Part shown: piece by piece, positions 34,810 through 48,078 of the stretch
Layout: each line of letters opens with the position of its first letter
How positions within the stretch are numbered: position 1 is the first letter of the stretch
Assembly (NCBI GenBank): GCA_006538405.1
Contig: BJKQ01000017.1
Span: 558,001 to 622,000 of the forward strand
DNA length: 64,000 nt
Direction of reading: 5' to 3'
Source of the DNA: Hansfordia pulvinata
Taxonomy: Eukaryota > Ascomycota > Sordariomycetes > Xylariales
Position numbers and translations under genes: made by a program
Notes under the pieces: model-generated
Seen by the model: the letters and a program-made list of their open reading frames with translations, nothing else
The model's database searches: none
What the model was told of the DNA's origin: nothing

Positions 34810-36147
34810 GACGTTCCGTGTCTGTGGGCGACGGCCCGGACCCAGTGGGCTGGTGTTTAAAATGTGCAACGGGCAGCGGCGAGGCGGGAAACAGTGGTGT
34901 TGAGATCCAAACGTAGACGGATGCGGACGGGATGATGAGGGCACGCGATAAGATGGCAAGCGGCGCGGCCGAGGATAGTGGTCGCAAGCCCTGGTTGTAA
35001 GTGGCGCAAGGATTATGGGGCAAGTCTCGTTCGTGCTCGAAAGAAGTCGGGGCGTCCAAGATGCTAGCGGGCAGATCAGCTGGGTGTGGCGGTGGTGATG
35101 ATGGATGAGGCCGAAGATGAGCGTCGGCGCGATCTCCTGGTGGGCGCGTTCATGAGAGGTACGGGTACCGGAACGCACCTCCTTGATGTACGAGTACCCC
35201 CAAATGCAAGCATGGAATCCAGTGTGGAGCTGACTGGATCAGACAGGTCCAGGCTTCCAAGCAACCGCCTCTGGGCTGGGGGCAGCAGCGTCAGTGAGCA
35301 GCGGAGGGTCGCGGTATCCCATGTACATGAGCCAACACTGTCTTTGTATGGTGCATCAAGTATAGCCTCACCCAGGCGAGAGGGTGATGATCCAGCTGCA
35401 AGAGCGTTGCCGCCGGCCCGGCAGGCCGTTGGAGCGGTAGTCCCAGGTAGGTCGTCTCGTACATCCAGCAGTTCTGCCGGCGGTTACCGCCAAAAAGTTT
35501 CTCTGAGTGACGCAGGCGGGCTGCATGTGGCTGCTCCCAGCCTCGCAGAACCTCCGGTGAGTGAAGAGCAGAGCCAGAAGATCTCCACATTTCCCGACCC
35601 CCTGCCAGGTCAAGTACTTGTACAGAGCGCGGTCTAGCCACTACGGGCTCGAGGCGACGGCAAGGTACGGTAATAGGTACGAAGGGCCGCCGGAAGGCTG
35701 CGTCTGCACGGAACCCCACCAGGAAAAAAGTTGCGATCCTCGTCGTGCTTGCCTCGTTTTCCTCCTCGCCCATCCTCCCGCTTTTCTCTCCCATTGTGCC
35801 GCCCTTGCTCCCCCGTCTTCAGCTGCATCTGGGGCGGTTTTTGACAAGCCTCTCGGATCATTCGCCTGCACCCAGAAGAGAGCATCACTGCGCAGCATCA
35901 TCGTGTGCACAGCAAGCCCGGCGCCGTCGCATGTATACTGTCCACGCCATTCACATGTCTTTTGCCCCAGGGCTTTGACTATCCCGCCACGGCATGCCTA
36001 CTTTTCCCCTTCGCAGCACATAGACTTGGTCGACCTATCAGTGCGCCTTTCTGCAGAGAGATCGAGGCGCCTTGTCTAGAATAAACTGGACACAGCGAAC
36101 GACGCACCCTTCCTCTCTGCCCGCTCTGCTCTGCGATCACCGACACC
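34810..36147. promoter_or_regulatory. Divergent promoter region of PRP3 and RPA190
   Basis: 1.34 kb between a splicing-factor gene and the RNA polymerase I large-subunit gene. It contains a TACGAGTA word at 35189-35196 and a pyrimidine-rich segment at about 35755-35830 on the RPA190 side. No gene is seen. Confidence 0.6.
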
Positions 36148-39100
36148 ATGAATATCTCAACCCCAGTCACGTCGAATATCGACAGCGTCGATTTCGATTT
36201 CCTGTCCCCTCGAGAAATCAAGAACATGTCCGTCTTGAGGGTGCAAAATCCAACTACCTTCGACAGCCTTCTGGCTCCGGTTCCTGGCGGTCTCTACGAC
36301 CCAGCCCTGGGCGCATGGGGTGAATATGTGTAAGTCTCGTCATGATCTTTCTTCTTAGACTCTTCCTTCCCGGCTGGCCATGGTCTAACATAGACCGACA
36401 CAGCTGCTCGACCTGCAATCTCGGCGTCTCGGCCTGCCCGGGCCATTGCGGCCACATTGACCTGGCGGCGCCCGTTTACCACCCCGTCTTCATGGATCAA
36501 ATCCTGCGTCTATTGCGCGCTCAATGTGTCTACTGCCACCAATTCCGTATGCGCCGCGCCGACATCGATTATGTAGCCTGCAAGCTGCGCCTGCTTCAGG
36601 TGGGACTCCTGGACGCCGCCGACGCCCTCGACAGAATCACCCATGAGTCCACCGACATCCCTCTCGACGACCAGGACATGTCCGATGGAGACGCCGACAC
36701 CGGAACCGACTCCTCCCTAGATCGTCTCATGCGCCTGCGCAGATCTTTCACAAACTCCGCCCTGCGATCCCACCGCGTGTCCAATGCCGAAATCCGCCGC
36801 GGCAAGCACGAGGGTGCTGCTGAAGCACGCAAGGACGTCCTCAAAGAATTCCTGCGTGACATGACAAAGTCTCGCCAATGTGCTACCTGCAACGGCATCT
36901 CCCCCAGTTACCGCAAAGACAGATTTGTCAAGATCTTTGAAAAGGCGTTGAGCACCAAAGACGAAGCCAAGATGGCGCAGCGCAACCTACGCTACAAGGA
37001 TGCCCTCGCCCTAAAGACCAAGGCAGATGCCAAGACTGCGGCCTTGAGAAACAAGAACATGAACGGGCACGGCAGTGACACTGACGAAGGCGTGGCTGAT
37101 GTGGATCAAGCCACCAGCGAGGAAGAGGCCGACACTCAAGATGACGAGGAAGAAGGAGACGGTGAGGAGCTTGACGAGAATGGCGACGTCGTCATGGCCG
37201 ATGCGCCCGCTGTCAAAATGCCGAAAAAGAAGAGTGGGACATCAGGGGTTCGGGCGCAACGCTACATCTCATCCATGGAAGTTAAGGAACGCCTGCGTCT
37301 ACTTTTCGAGAAAGAACACGAGATCATGTCCCTTGTCTACAACTCGAGGCCTCTCGGCAACAAAGTACCTGCCGACAACTTCTTCTTGACGACAATCCTC
37401 GTGCCGCCTAACAAGTACCGCCCCGAAGCCAAGACTGGCGACGGCGCCGTCGCAGAGGCGCAACAGAACTCGCTCTACAAGAGCATCATCCAGGCGACGC
37501 AGCGCATCTCTCAGGTGCATGACGATTTGGCTGAGGCCGCCGCCGGTGGGCAGGAGGGTCGCCGGCGCCGCGATATGTCCGAGTTGTTCGAGGCATCCGT
37601 ACAGCTGCAGGACGCCGTCAACTCGCTCATTGACCGCGACCGCAACCCGGTTCGCGGCGCGGCGGGCAAGCGCAATGAGGATGGCATCAAGCAGAAGCTG
37701 GAGAAAAAGGAGGGTCTGTTCCGGAAGAACATGATGGGCAAGCGTGTCAACTACGCTGCGCGTTCTGTCATCTCGCCCGATCCCAACATCGAGACGAGCG
37801 AGATCGGTGTACCGCCAGTCTTTGCCACCAAACTGACGTACCCGGAGCCTGTGACCAGCCACAATTTCCGCGAGATGCAGCAGGCTGTCATCAACGGCAT
37901 TGACAAGTGGCCCGGCGCCGCCGCCATTGAGAACGAGAACGGCCAGATCGTCAACCTGCGCAACAAGTCGACCGAGGACCGCATTGCTCTTGCCAACCAG
38001 CTGCTTGCCCCGTCGAGCCACAGCAATGGCCAGCTCTTCAAGGGCAAGAAGGTCCATCGCCACCTGGGCAACGGTGATGTCGTGCTCATGAACCGTCAAC
38101 CCACTCTGCACAAGCCCTCTATCATGGGCCATCGCGCCAAGGTCCTGCCTGGCGAGAAGACGATTCGCATGCATTACGCCAACTGCAACACATACAACGC
38201 CGACTTTGACGGTGACGAAATGAACATGCATTTTCCGCAGAACGAGGTCGCTCGGGCCGAAGCCATGAGCATTGCTGACACAGATCATCAATACCTGTCT
38301 GCCACGGCTGGTAAGCCGCTTCGTGGTCTCATCCAGGATCACTTGTCCGTCTCTGTCGCTCTCTGCAACCGCGATACCTTGTTCGACCGTGGTTCCTACC
38401 ACCAGCTCATCTACAATGCCCTCCGCCCGGAGAGCGGCCACATCACCACTGAGCGGCTGCAACTCTTGCCGCCGGCTATCCTAAAGCCTGTCAAGAGGTG
38501 GACTGGCAAGCAGGTCGTCACCACTATCCTCAAGAACATCAAACCCACGGGATGCGGTAACCTCTGGCTTGATGGCAAGACCACCATCCCCAAGAGTGCT
38601 TGGGGTGAGACCTTCGCGGAAGAAGGTACCGTTCACTTCCATGATGGCGAGTTCATCACCGGTATTCTTGACAAAGCCCAGCTGGGTCCGTCCGGAGGCG
38701 GTCTGGTGCATGCCATTCACGAGAACTGGGGACCCGGGGTTTCTGCACGCCTTCTCAGTTGCATGGGTCGCCTGCTGACTCGATATCTGAACATGCGTGC
38801 CTTCACTTGCGGCATGGACGATCTGCGCTTGACACCCCAGGGCGAGAAGAACCGCAGGGAGCAGCTCAAGGCCGCCGAGCACGTTGGTCTACGAGCTGCT
38901 GCCAAGCACGTCAGTCTGGGCGATCAGGAGGGCATGACCAACGACGACCTGACACTGCAGTCCCGTCTCGAAGAAGTCATGCGAGATGACACCAAGCAGG
39001 CTGACCTCGACACCGTCATCAACGCAGCCTCCAAGGATGTGTCCACTGCCATCACCAAAGCCTGTCTCCCTGTCGGATTGGAAAAGTCATTCCCCAAGAA

Positions 39101-41417
39101 CCAGATGCAGTCTATGACGATCTCTGGTGCCAAGGGCTCTGGCGTCAACGCCAATCTTATCTCCTGCAACCTGGGACAGCAAGTTCTCGAAGGAAGAAGG
39201 GTTCCTCTCATGGTCAGCGGCAAGTCGCTGCCCTGTTTCGCCCCGTTCGAGACCAATATCCGCGCTGGAGGCTACATTGTGAATCGCTTCCTGACTGGCA
39301 TCCGGCCTCAGGAGTACTATTTCCATCACATGGCTGGTCGTGAAGGTCTGATTGACACGGCTGTCAAGACTTCGCGCTCTGGCTATCTGCAACGTTGTCT
39401 GATTAAAGGCATGGAGGGCCTTAAGGTGGCTTACGACTCCTCTGTCCGCGACGCCGACGGCTCCATGATTCAGTTCCTGTATGGCGAAGATGGTCTGGAT
39501 ATCACCAAGCAAAAGTATCTCAACGATTACACCTTCGTCCTCCAGAACCAGGAGTCGCAGATGCATCAGCTGGGCATCGGCGAAAGAGGTTGGGATCAGG
39601 ACATCTACGATACCAAGGACTACGCCCAGAAATACCACAAGCAGGCTGTCAGGCAAGCCAAGGCCAACGATCCCAACGCCAACGACCCACTCCACACCGA
39701 ACTCAACCCCAACCGCCATGCATTTGCCACCTCGGAGAAGTTCTACGAGAAGGTGACCGACTACATCAAGACCAACCCCGACGGGCTGATCAAGGACAAG
39801 AGCGACAAGTCTGCCAAGCGAGACACATCCAAGGTCCTCACTCCCAAGAAGTATGCCGAGAAGATCTTCCACTCGAAATACCTCAGCTCGCTGGTTGAAC
39901 CGGGTGAAGCAGTCGGTATCGTTGCTGGCCAGTCTGTCGGAGAGCCTTCAACCCAGATGACGCTGAACACGTTCCACTTGGCTGGTCACTCCGCCAAGAA
40001 CGTCACACTGGGAATTCCCCGACTTCGTGAGATTCTCATGACTGCGAGTGAGCGCATTTCCACTCCGTCTATGACTTTGATGCTCCACGAGGAGCTGTCG
40101 GAGCAAGAAGGAGAGACATTTGCCAAGGCCATCAGCATCCTGCCGCTTGCCCACGTGATTGACAAGGTATCGGTCATAGAACGCATGGGCAAGGGTACCG
40201 GCCATCGTCTAGCCAAGATGTTTGATGTCCGGATCGAGTTCTTCCCCTCGGCCGAGTATTGCAAGACGTATGCCATCACCACTGCAGACGTGCTGGACAA
40301 GGTGGAGACGGATTTCTTGCCCAAGCTACAAAGCCTCATTGCCAAGGAGATCAAAGCCAAGTCGTCCAAGGGTGACAGCGCGGCGGCCCCCGAGGTCGGC
40401 ACCTCTTCGGGGGCTGTTGAGATGGCTACGGAGACGGGTGGAGACGTGGCAGGCGATGACGATGACGATGATGATGAAGACGGCGATGGTGACGCGACCA
40501 ATGCGAAGCAACGGGCGAACCGAGCACAGGCTGTTTCGTACGGAGCCAACGACGACGACGATGACGAAATCCAGCGGAGACTTGCGCGCGAGGCATCGCC
40601 CGAGGACGTCGAGGTACACGAGGACGAGGGCTTCGGCGGCAGCCCACCGCCCTCGAGCGACGACGAGGCTGACGGCAAATCACGCAACGGAAAGCGGAGC
40701 ACCAAAGATAGCCGCGGTCGCGAGGGACGCATCCAAGAAAAGGTGCCCGTCGTATCGCGCTTTGAATGCGACGAGAAGAAGGGCGAATGGGTGGCCTTTA
40801 CGCTCGAGTACGATTCGGACATTCCCAAGGTGCTGATGCTGAGCATTGTCCAGGATGTCTGCCGCAGGACACTGGTGCAGCAGATCCCTGGGATCCGCGG
40901 GTGCACGTACGTTGCCAGCGAGAAGGTTAATGACATGCGCGGCAACGAGACGCAGAGGCCGGTGGTGCACACGGACGGAGTGAACCTGCAGGCGATGCAG
41001 AAGTACCAGGAGTTTATCAACCCCAACAGCATCCAGACCAACGACATTGCCGCGGTGCTGCGGATGTACGGGATTGAAGCGGCGCGGCGCAGCATCATGC
41101 TGGAGCTGGGAGGGGTGTTCGAGGGCCACGGCATCAGCGTGGACAACCGGCACTTGAACCTGATTGGAGATTACATGACGAGGAACGGCGGGTTTACGCC
41201 TTTCAACCGGATGGGTCTGCGGGGCAACGTGAGCCCGTTCACCAAGATGAGCTTTGAGACGACGCTGTCGTTTCTCAAGGACGCGGTGCTGGACGGCGAC
41301 TGGGACGACCTGACAACGCCCAGCAGCCGTATCGTCATGGGCAGCCTGAGCAAGGTGGGCACGGGCGCCTTTGATGTGCTGACAGAGGTGCACCCCCGCA
41401 ACGGCAAGAATGTCTAG
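36148..41417 (+). CDS. rpa190: DNA-directed RNA polymerase I largest subunit (A190)
   Basis: The catalytic largest subunit of RNA polymerase I, which transcribes the 35S rRNA in the nucleolus. Exons are 36148..36329 and 36404..41417 (74-nt GT-AG intron splitting a Val codon, GEY-V-CSTC), giving 1731 aa. The clamp zinc site is seen as CSTCNLGVSACPGHCGH from residue 62, and further zinc-binding cysteines as CVYCHQF and CATCNG. An acidic insertion (about residues 310-350) interrupts the clamp region. The catalytic aspartate loop NADFDGDEMN is at 659-668. The trigger-loop/bridge region includes GIVAGQSVGEPSTQMTLNTFH. The jaw region carries an Asp/Glu-rich insertion near 1405-1425 and a SPPPSSDDEAD acidic serine cluster, both typical of A190 insertions. 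The start is the first ATG after the leader (GACACCATGA). No frame damage was seen over about 5 kb. Confidence 0.97.
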
Positions 41418-42589
41418 GAGCTGTGTGTGTATGTAACGACGAAGGCGTTTGGGATTATGGGATGGATTAGCAACTGTCAATGTTGGCGTGAGGGGGGCGG
41501 CTGTTGTTGTTGGTGGCAGCTACCTACTCGCCTTTATTACTTAGTGTTTCTTACTCGTTCATCCAGTGTGACCCGGGTGGTTCGCCGGGGGTCGATCCAA
41601 AAAATCTACCTTATTTTCTTGCACCTATATACTTGCTGGATGCTCTGCAATGTTGCACTCGTCTCGCTGGGCACGGTAGCATTCGTCTCGGATCATGTAC
41701 TCAAGGCTACCTGCGAAGGGACAAGAGAGCAAGAGATAGGCAAGGCGCCGGCGGGGGAAGGGGGGCCATGCTCGCAGGCCAGGTGTCGAGTCGACTCGGG
41801 GCGTAGCCGACGGCCCCACCGACGGCCGAGGTGAAAGTAATCAAGGGTGGGGTTGGTTCGGCAAGTGGTTGGCTGTGTTGGAGGGTTTGGCGGGCAAAGC
41901 GGAAAGGGCGCTGCTACCGACCGTGCCAAGCTCTTGACGGCATTAGTGATAGGGCGCCGTGAGTCGTCGAGCGTCAGGCTGCGTGGCTGCTGCTGGGGCA
42001 TTTCGGAGGCGTCGGAGGGCATGTGCTCCAAGCTCCCAGGAAGGAGATGGCTACCAGGTACGCGTACGAGTATGCAGGTCAGGAATAATAAATAGGCAGG
42101 GGCAGCCGTCGTGTGCGATTGATGCTGGCATACCAGGCCCAACTAGCAGTCTAATAGCTGTTGTCACAAACACACAAACCTACTACCTAGGTCGAGTACA
42201 TACATTAGGTACTCAACACGTCAAAATTCATTCATCAGTGAAGTAAGTGCGGTGCAAGAGGACAAGGCCGCACCTGCCTCCTTTCCTCGCGCTCCAATTG
42301 CCTCTCCTCTCTCGCCTCCCCTCTCCTCCCCTCTCCTCTCCTCTCCTCTCCTCTCCTCGGGCTCCGCTATCCTCTGCTGCGCTCTCCCGCCCCGGGCGCG
42401 CCGGTGTTCTCCGCCGCCCGCGCAAGTCTTGCGTCTGCCCGCCCCGACCTGTCCATCCTGCCGTCCGTCCGTCCGCCCGACCAAGATTCTCCAGACGGGC
42501 CCGTCGAGCCCTGTGATTTCTGTCTGTCAGCTGCTGACTCTGTCTTCTCTATTTGGTCGATCAAGGGGATCCCCCCCTCCTCCGTCGCA
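41418..42589. other. Intergenic region with CT-rich microsatellite before the GST gene
   Basis: This lies between RPA190 and the kappa-GST gene (same strand). No gene is seen. It contains TACGAGTA at 42065-42072, an ACCTAGGT element near 42186, and a CTCTC-type microsatellite at 42301-42358 that probably belongs to the GST promoter or leader. Confidence 0.55.
42301..42358. repeat. CCTCT/CTC microsatellite
   Basis: An imperfect then perfect CTCTC pentanucleotide tract of about 58 nt, lying 230-290 nt before the GST start codon. Pyrimidine tracts in this position are common in fungal promoters. Confidence 0.85.
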
Positions 42590-43926
42590 ATGGCCCCTGC
42601 CGCAATCACGCTATACGTCGACGTCGTCAGTCCCTTTGGGTACATTGCATTCCGCGCCCTCGAGGTGAGTCCTCGCCACCCCAGTGTCCTCCGCTGCCCG
42701 TCCGCCCTCGCGCCCTCGCGCCCTCGTGCCCTCGCGGCCCGCTCTGCCCCGTCGTAACCCACCGGCCCGCCAATGATAGTCTGGCCTGGTCCAAATCAGT
42801 GAAGCGGGAGCAGTTTGACGCAGACATCCATTGCGCAATGTCGCCTGCCGCTGTGGCCGCCTCGCTCACAACAGGACGGCCCGCGACGATCCATGCCATC
42901 ACGGGATTCTCAGACATGCTGACTGGGCCCCCGGACCCCAAACCTGACAGAACGACCCGGTCTTCAAGAATGTTCAAAAGACCTATGTCCCCATCTTCCT
43001 CGGCGGCCTGATGCAAGCCGTGAGTTGACTCCCTCTTTTGTTTCCTCCGTTCTGGCGCGTACTCGGACGTGGTTGGGGAAACTGGCTCGAGGACTGCTTT
43101 ACTGACTCGGCGCCGTAAACTCAGTGCGGCAACACACCTCCCATGAGAATCAAGAGTACGTGCCATCGCCATCTGCATGATGCAGAGCCCTCAGAAACGC
43201 TCCCCCACCCGCACCTCCCTCCCACGCTCGACGCTATAATGAGCCACCCGCGGCCTCGTTTATGCTGACTGCCTGTGCTGTGACCGACTGAAGACAAGGA
43301 TAAGTGGATCAACAACGAGCGCTTGCGCTGGGCCAAGCTCTTCAGCGCCCCAATGGCCGAGGCCAACCCGCCCTTCTTCCCCCTCTGACGCTGGGCATCA
43401 TGCGCGCCCTGTGCGCCGCCGCCGAGGACGCCAACAAGAGCCAGAATGACAGCGATGCATCCGCCGCCCGCAGGCGGCTGGTCGACGCCCTCGACGCCCT
43501 GTGGCAGGAGCTGTTCGTACGCCATGGCGACCTCAGCAAGCCCGAAGTCTTCGAGCCTGTCCTTGCTCGCGTCTGGGGCCGCGACGAAGCGCAGAGAGGT
43601 ACGTTACCCTGCCCTCCTCAACCCCGCACTCTTCCAAGGAAAGTGCTCGCGTAGACAAAGGGATGGAAAACGACGAAGAATAATAACTGACCGCCTGATC
43701 CCACGTGCCAGTGCTCGCGAAAGCAAACTCGGCCGAGACCAAGGCGGCCCTGAAGGCCAACACGGACGAAGCCTTCGCGTCGGGCGCGTTCGGGATTCCG
43801 TGGCTCGTCTGCACCAACTCGGCCGGCCGCCGCGAGGGATTCTGGGGCGTCGACCACCTCGGCCAGGTCGCTCAGTTCTTGGGTCTCGAGAGACCTGCCG
43901 GCGAAGGGTCGAAAGCGCTCTTGTGA
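42590..43926 (+). CDS. Kappa-class glutathione S-transferase (DsbA-like), with an apparent -1 frameshift
   Basis: A thioredoxin-fold DsbA/kappa-GST family protein; relatives act as glutathione transferases in mitochondria or peroxisomes or as 2-hydroxychromene-2-carboxylate isomerases. Exons are 42590..42664, 42951..43019, 43125..43155, 43294..43598 and 43712..43926, with all introns GT-AG. They give 231 aa with one base allowed for. Seen are LYVDVVSPFGYIAF (N-terminal strand with the Ser active site of the family), VPIFLGGLMQACGNTPP, NKDKWINNERLRWAKLF, FGIPWLVC and GFWGVDHLGQVAQFLG. The frame breaks at 43379-43383: five C where six keep PPFFP-PLTLGIMRAL in frame; as written a TGA follows at once. 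Intron 1 is long for this window (286 nt). The gene converges on histone H3. Confidence 0.88.
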
Positions 43927-44633
43927 GCGCACTACGTTCCGTCCGTTGAGTGCACGAGTCTCTCGATTAAACAACATATCCACCCAGCCACGTACATACA
44001 CGGTTAACTACATAGTGGAAGATCTGTAATCTCGAAATAACCTACCGCCACTGCTCGGCCTTCCTGAAAACATATGTATCCATTTGATGATGTGTCTCCC
44101 GTAGCACCCATGTGAAGCAGACCGACCGCAAGCAAGCAATGACACCAGGCACCCCTACTGCCAGGAGGCGCTGGTCCCGCCACCACAACAGACGCAAATA
44201 CAGGCGCACGAACGCGTGTGGCAAGAGGTGACCACGGCGGGTTGAAGGTGGCACTACACGCGCCCGGCGACGATGTGCTTGTGTAATGATTCACCTGGCT
44301 GCGCAGGGCGCTGCAAGAGTGGGTTGAGAGTGAAACGACGCGGTCGCTCGATGGGAAGACGCGTATCGATCGGGGCATGCAATGTTCACGTGGTAGGCAA
44401 GAGGCATGTTATGATCATAATTGTGAAATCTCAATTCAGTCGCAGCAATCATCTGCAGTATCTGATGTACAGCCCATCCCTAGTGTAATATCAATCGCAT
44501 TGTGAACGCCGTTTGGAATCCCATCCCTGTAGAACCGAGTCGTCATGCCATCCCAAGAGGTATCATTATGTGCAGGCCAGCACGATTCCTCCAAATTGTA
44601 TCATCGGAAGTGATGAAGAGGTGTGAAGAGCGT
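43927..44633. other. Convergent 3' intergenic region
   Basis: 707 nt between the kappa-GST gene (+) and histone H3 (-). No gene is seen. The part nearest H3 is AT-richer and should hold its 3' untranslated region. Confidence 0.6.
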
Positions 44634-45255
<622 letters not shown>

Positions 45256-45262
45256 TTAAATA
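45256..45262 (-). promoter_or_regulatory. TATA-like box of histone H3
   Basis: On the minus strand the sequence reads TATTTAA, with its near edge 133 nt upstream of the H3 start codon, in otherwise GC-rich DNA. Confidence 0.5.
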
Positions 45263-47515
45263 TGTGAGAAGGGCAGGCGCGTCCGGGGTGGCTGATTGAT
45301 TGATTGGGCGTGCGTGCCGGGGCTGGGGCGGGCAAGGGGGGGCAGGCACCGGGCTGGGGCTGGTGCAGTAGGTTACTGATTGATGGTTCTGGCGGGCAGC
45401 AGGGCGTGTGTGCGTGTGTGCGTGTGTGCAGACAGGCAGGCGCGGTCTGCAGGGTGGGTACAGAGTGTGCGCGGTGTGGGTCGAGAAGGCAGGAATTAAG
45501 GTGTGGGTGGGTACTTCTCGCAGGGTGGGGGACTCGGCGACCGATGATGGCAGTGGCAGTTGCGCGATTGCTTTTTGTTTTTTCTCTGGTCTGATCCCGT
45601 CCGTAGCGCACCAGATGGGAAAGGCGGGCTTTAAGTGCGCGCGCGTGCTGAATTGGGCCTATTTCGTTACTGAAAAGTGGGCTTGCCAGGCGACGTATTG
45701 ATCCAGTCAGCCCACGAACGCGATTTGTGATTGGTCGCGACAAGCACGCGTGTCCCGGCAGGTAGTCACCGCTCTACCAGGGCTCCCTCCGGCTTTCCAG
45801 GTATGTAGGTATCGACGCAATGCTCTGCACGAGTAGGCGTTCTACGAGTACCTCCGTTTAGGCGACTGCATTCCCCCGGGGCACGTCGCTTGGTATCCAT
45901 ATTGGGAATAGTCTCCCGACACACGTGTGCTCGCTTGCCTTCTACGAATACTCGTCCTTCCGCGTGCCATACATAGCAGGCGACGCGATTTATCTAATTG
46001 GCCGCTCTGGTCCAAGATCCTTGGCTCTGTGAAAGAAGAAGCTCCACACCTGCACAGAGGACACGCGCATCTGTATTCGTACGAGTACTATGCGTTTCTG
46101 TCAAGCCAACGCCGGCGCTCAGAGTCCTTCGGCGCAGCACTAGAGAATCATCACGTCTTGTGCTCATGTCGAAGCCCTTTGCCATTATCCGCACAGAAGA
46201 GGTGGCTTTGGTTATCCCTGCCTGATGCCGCAAAGCTTGCAAGACTATCTGACAATGTGTACGGAGTCTCTTTGTGTACGAGGTTTGCGCGAATACCCTC
46301 TTCTATCTTCTAGACGCCTGTGGAACCGCTCCAGAGCGGCAAGGACGGGATCCCCCATCTCCATATGTCGCTGCCCCGGATGTGACACCGTGCCATATCG
46401 GTCACGACGGTCCTGTCGTCATCTTAAAGGGCCCAAGGCTTCGCCCGCCGTGCCGTGGATGTTTGTACAATCACACAGCGGGGTGGGTGTAGTGAGGGAG
46501 AGAGGGAGAGAGACAACGCCTTGGCCGTGCATGCGGGTACTCGGATGTGCATGATGCGGCTACAGAGTGCCTTATCAGCGGCATACGTAGCACAGCTGGG
46601 GACTGGGGACATGGATCACACGGGCAAGTACTCCGTGGAAGTGCTTGCATACCTTATTGCTCATACCTGCCATGACGGCGTGTACGGAGCAAGAGGGGTG
46701 GGCTTGACAGGATCGTTCGATGCCGGCACGCCGGTTGCGATGCCTCACTGACACGGCCTCGGATCAGATCGTCAACCAGATGCAACTCCACATTTGACTG
46801 TATGGTCGGGGCGGCGGCGGCGGCGGCGTGTATCGAAGAAGACAGCCGAAAGGGGACAAGGCGTGGGTTGGGTGATGGGAAAACGGGAGGGGCTGCAAGA
46901 CGGCGATTTCGCCATTGGCCAGGCGTGTTTGCCTGCAGTGGGCACTCCGTTGGGACTGCGGCCAGTCAGCAGCAACATCCGTCCGTACGCGTCAATGCGA
47001 TGGATTGCGGTAGTGATAATGACAGTGATAATAATAAAATAATGAGCGTACGGACAACAAAGAGACGCTTCGTCGAGCATGCACTCGTCTCCGGGCTGGT
47101 TCGGGATTAGCGCGTTTTTGCGGTCTGCGAGATTGTGTAAGAGTGTCGATTTCTCATTGGCTACCATCAGCCGCTCGAGTCGACCCAGTTGGGGAGAGTT
47201 GTGCCTGGGCCGGCAGGCTGATGCTGAAACCCGTGCACCAACGTCCCCTCACGCCCGAGGGGCCGTCGCACCGGCGGCAGTAACGGGTACGTACCTACCC
47301 TGCGCTCCCGCCTGGGCAGCTCCGCGCCAGCCCCGTGTGTCCGTCCCTCCCACCCATGGATGGCACAGCTAGGAGCTGCCCAGCCCCGAATCACCCGCCC
47401 CACCGCCAGGTCAGGCGCAGAGGCGGCGCCCCCCCGTGCCTGGGCCGGCTGGGGCCCCCCCTCCACTTCCAACTGTCTGCTCTCTGCGCGTCAGCCCGGC
47501 CGGCGGCTGATCTGA

Positions 47516-48078
<563 letters not shown>

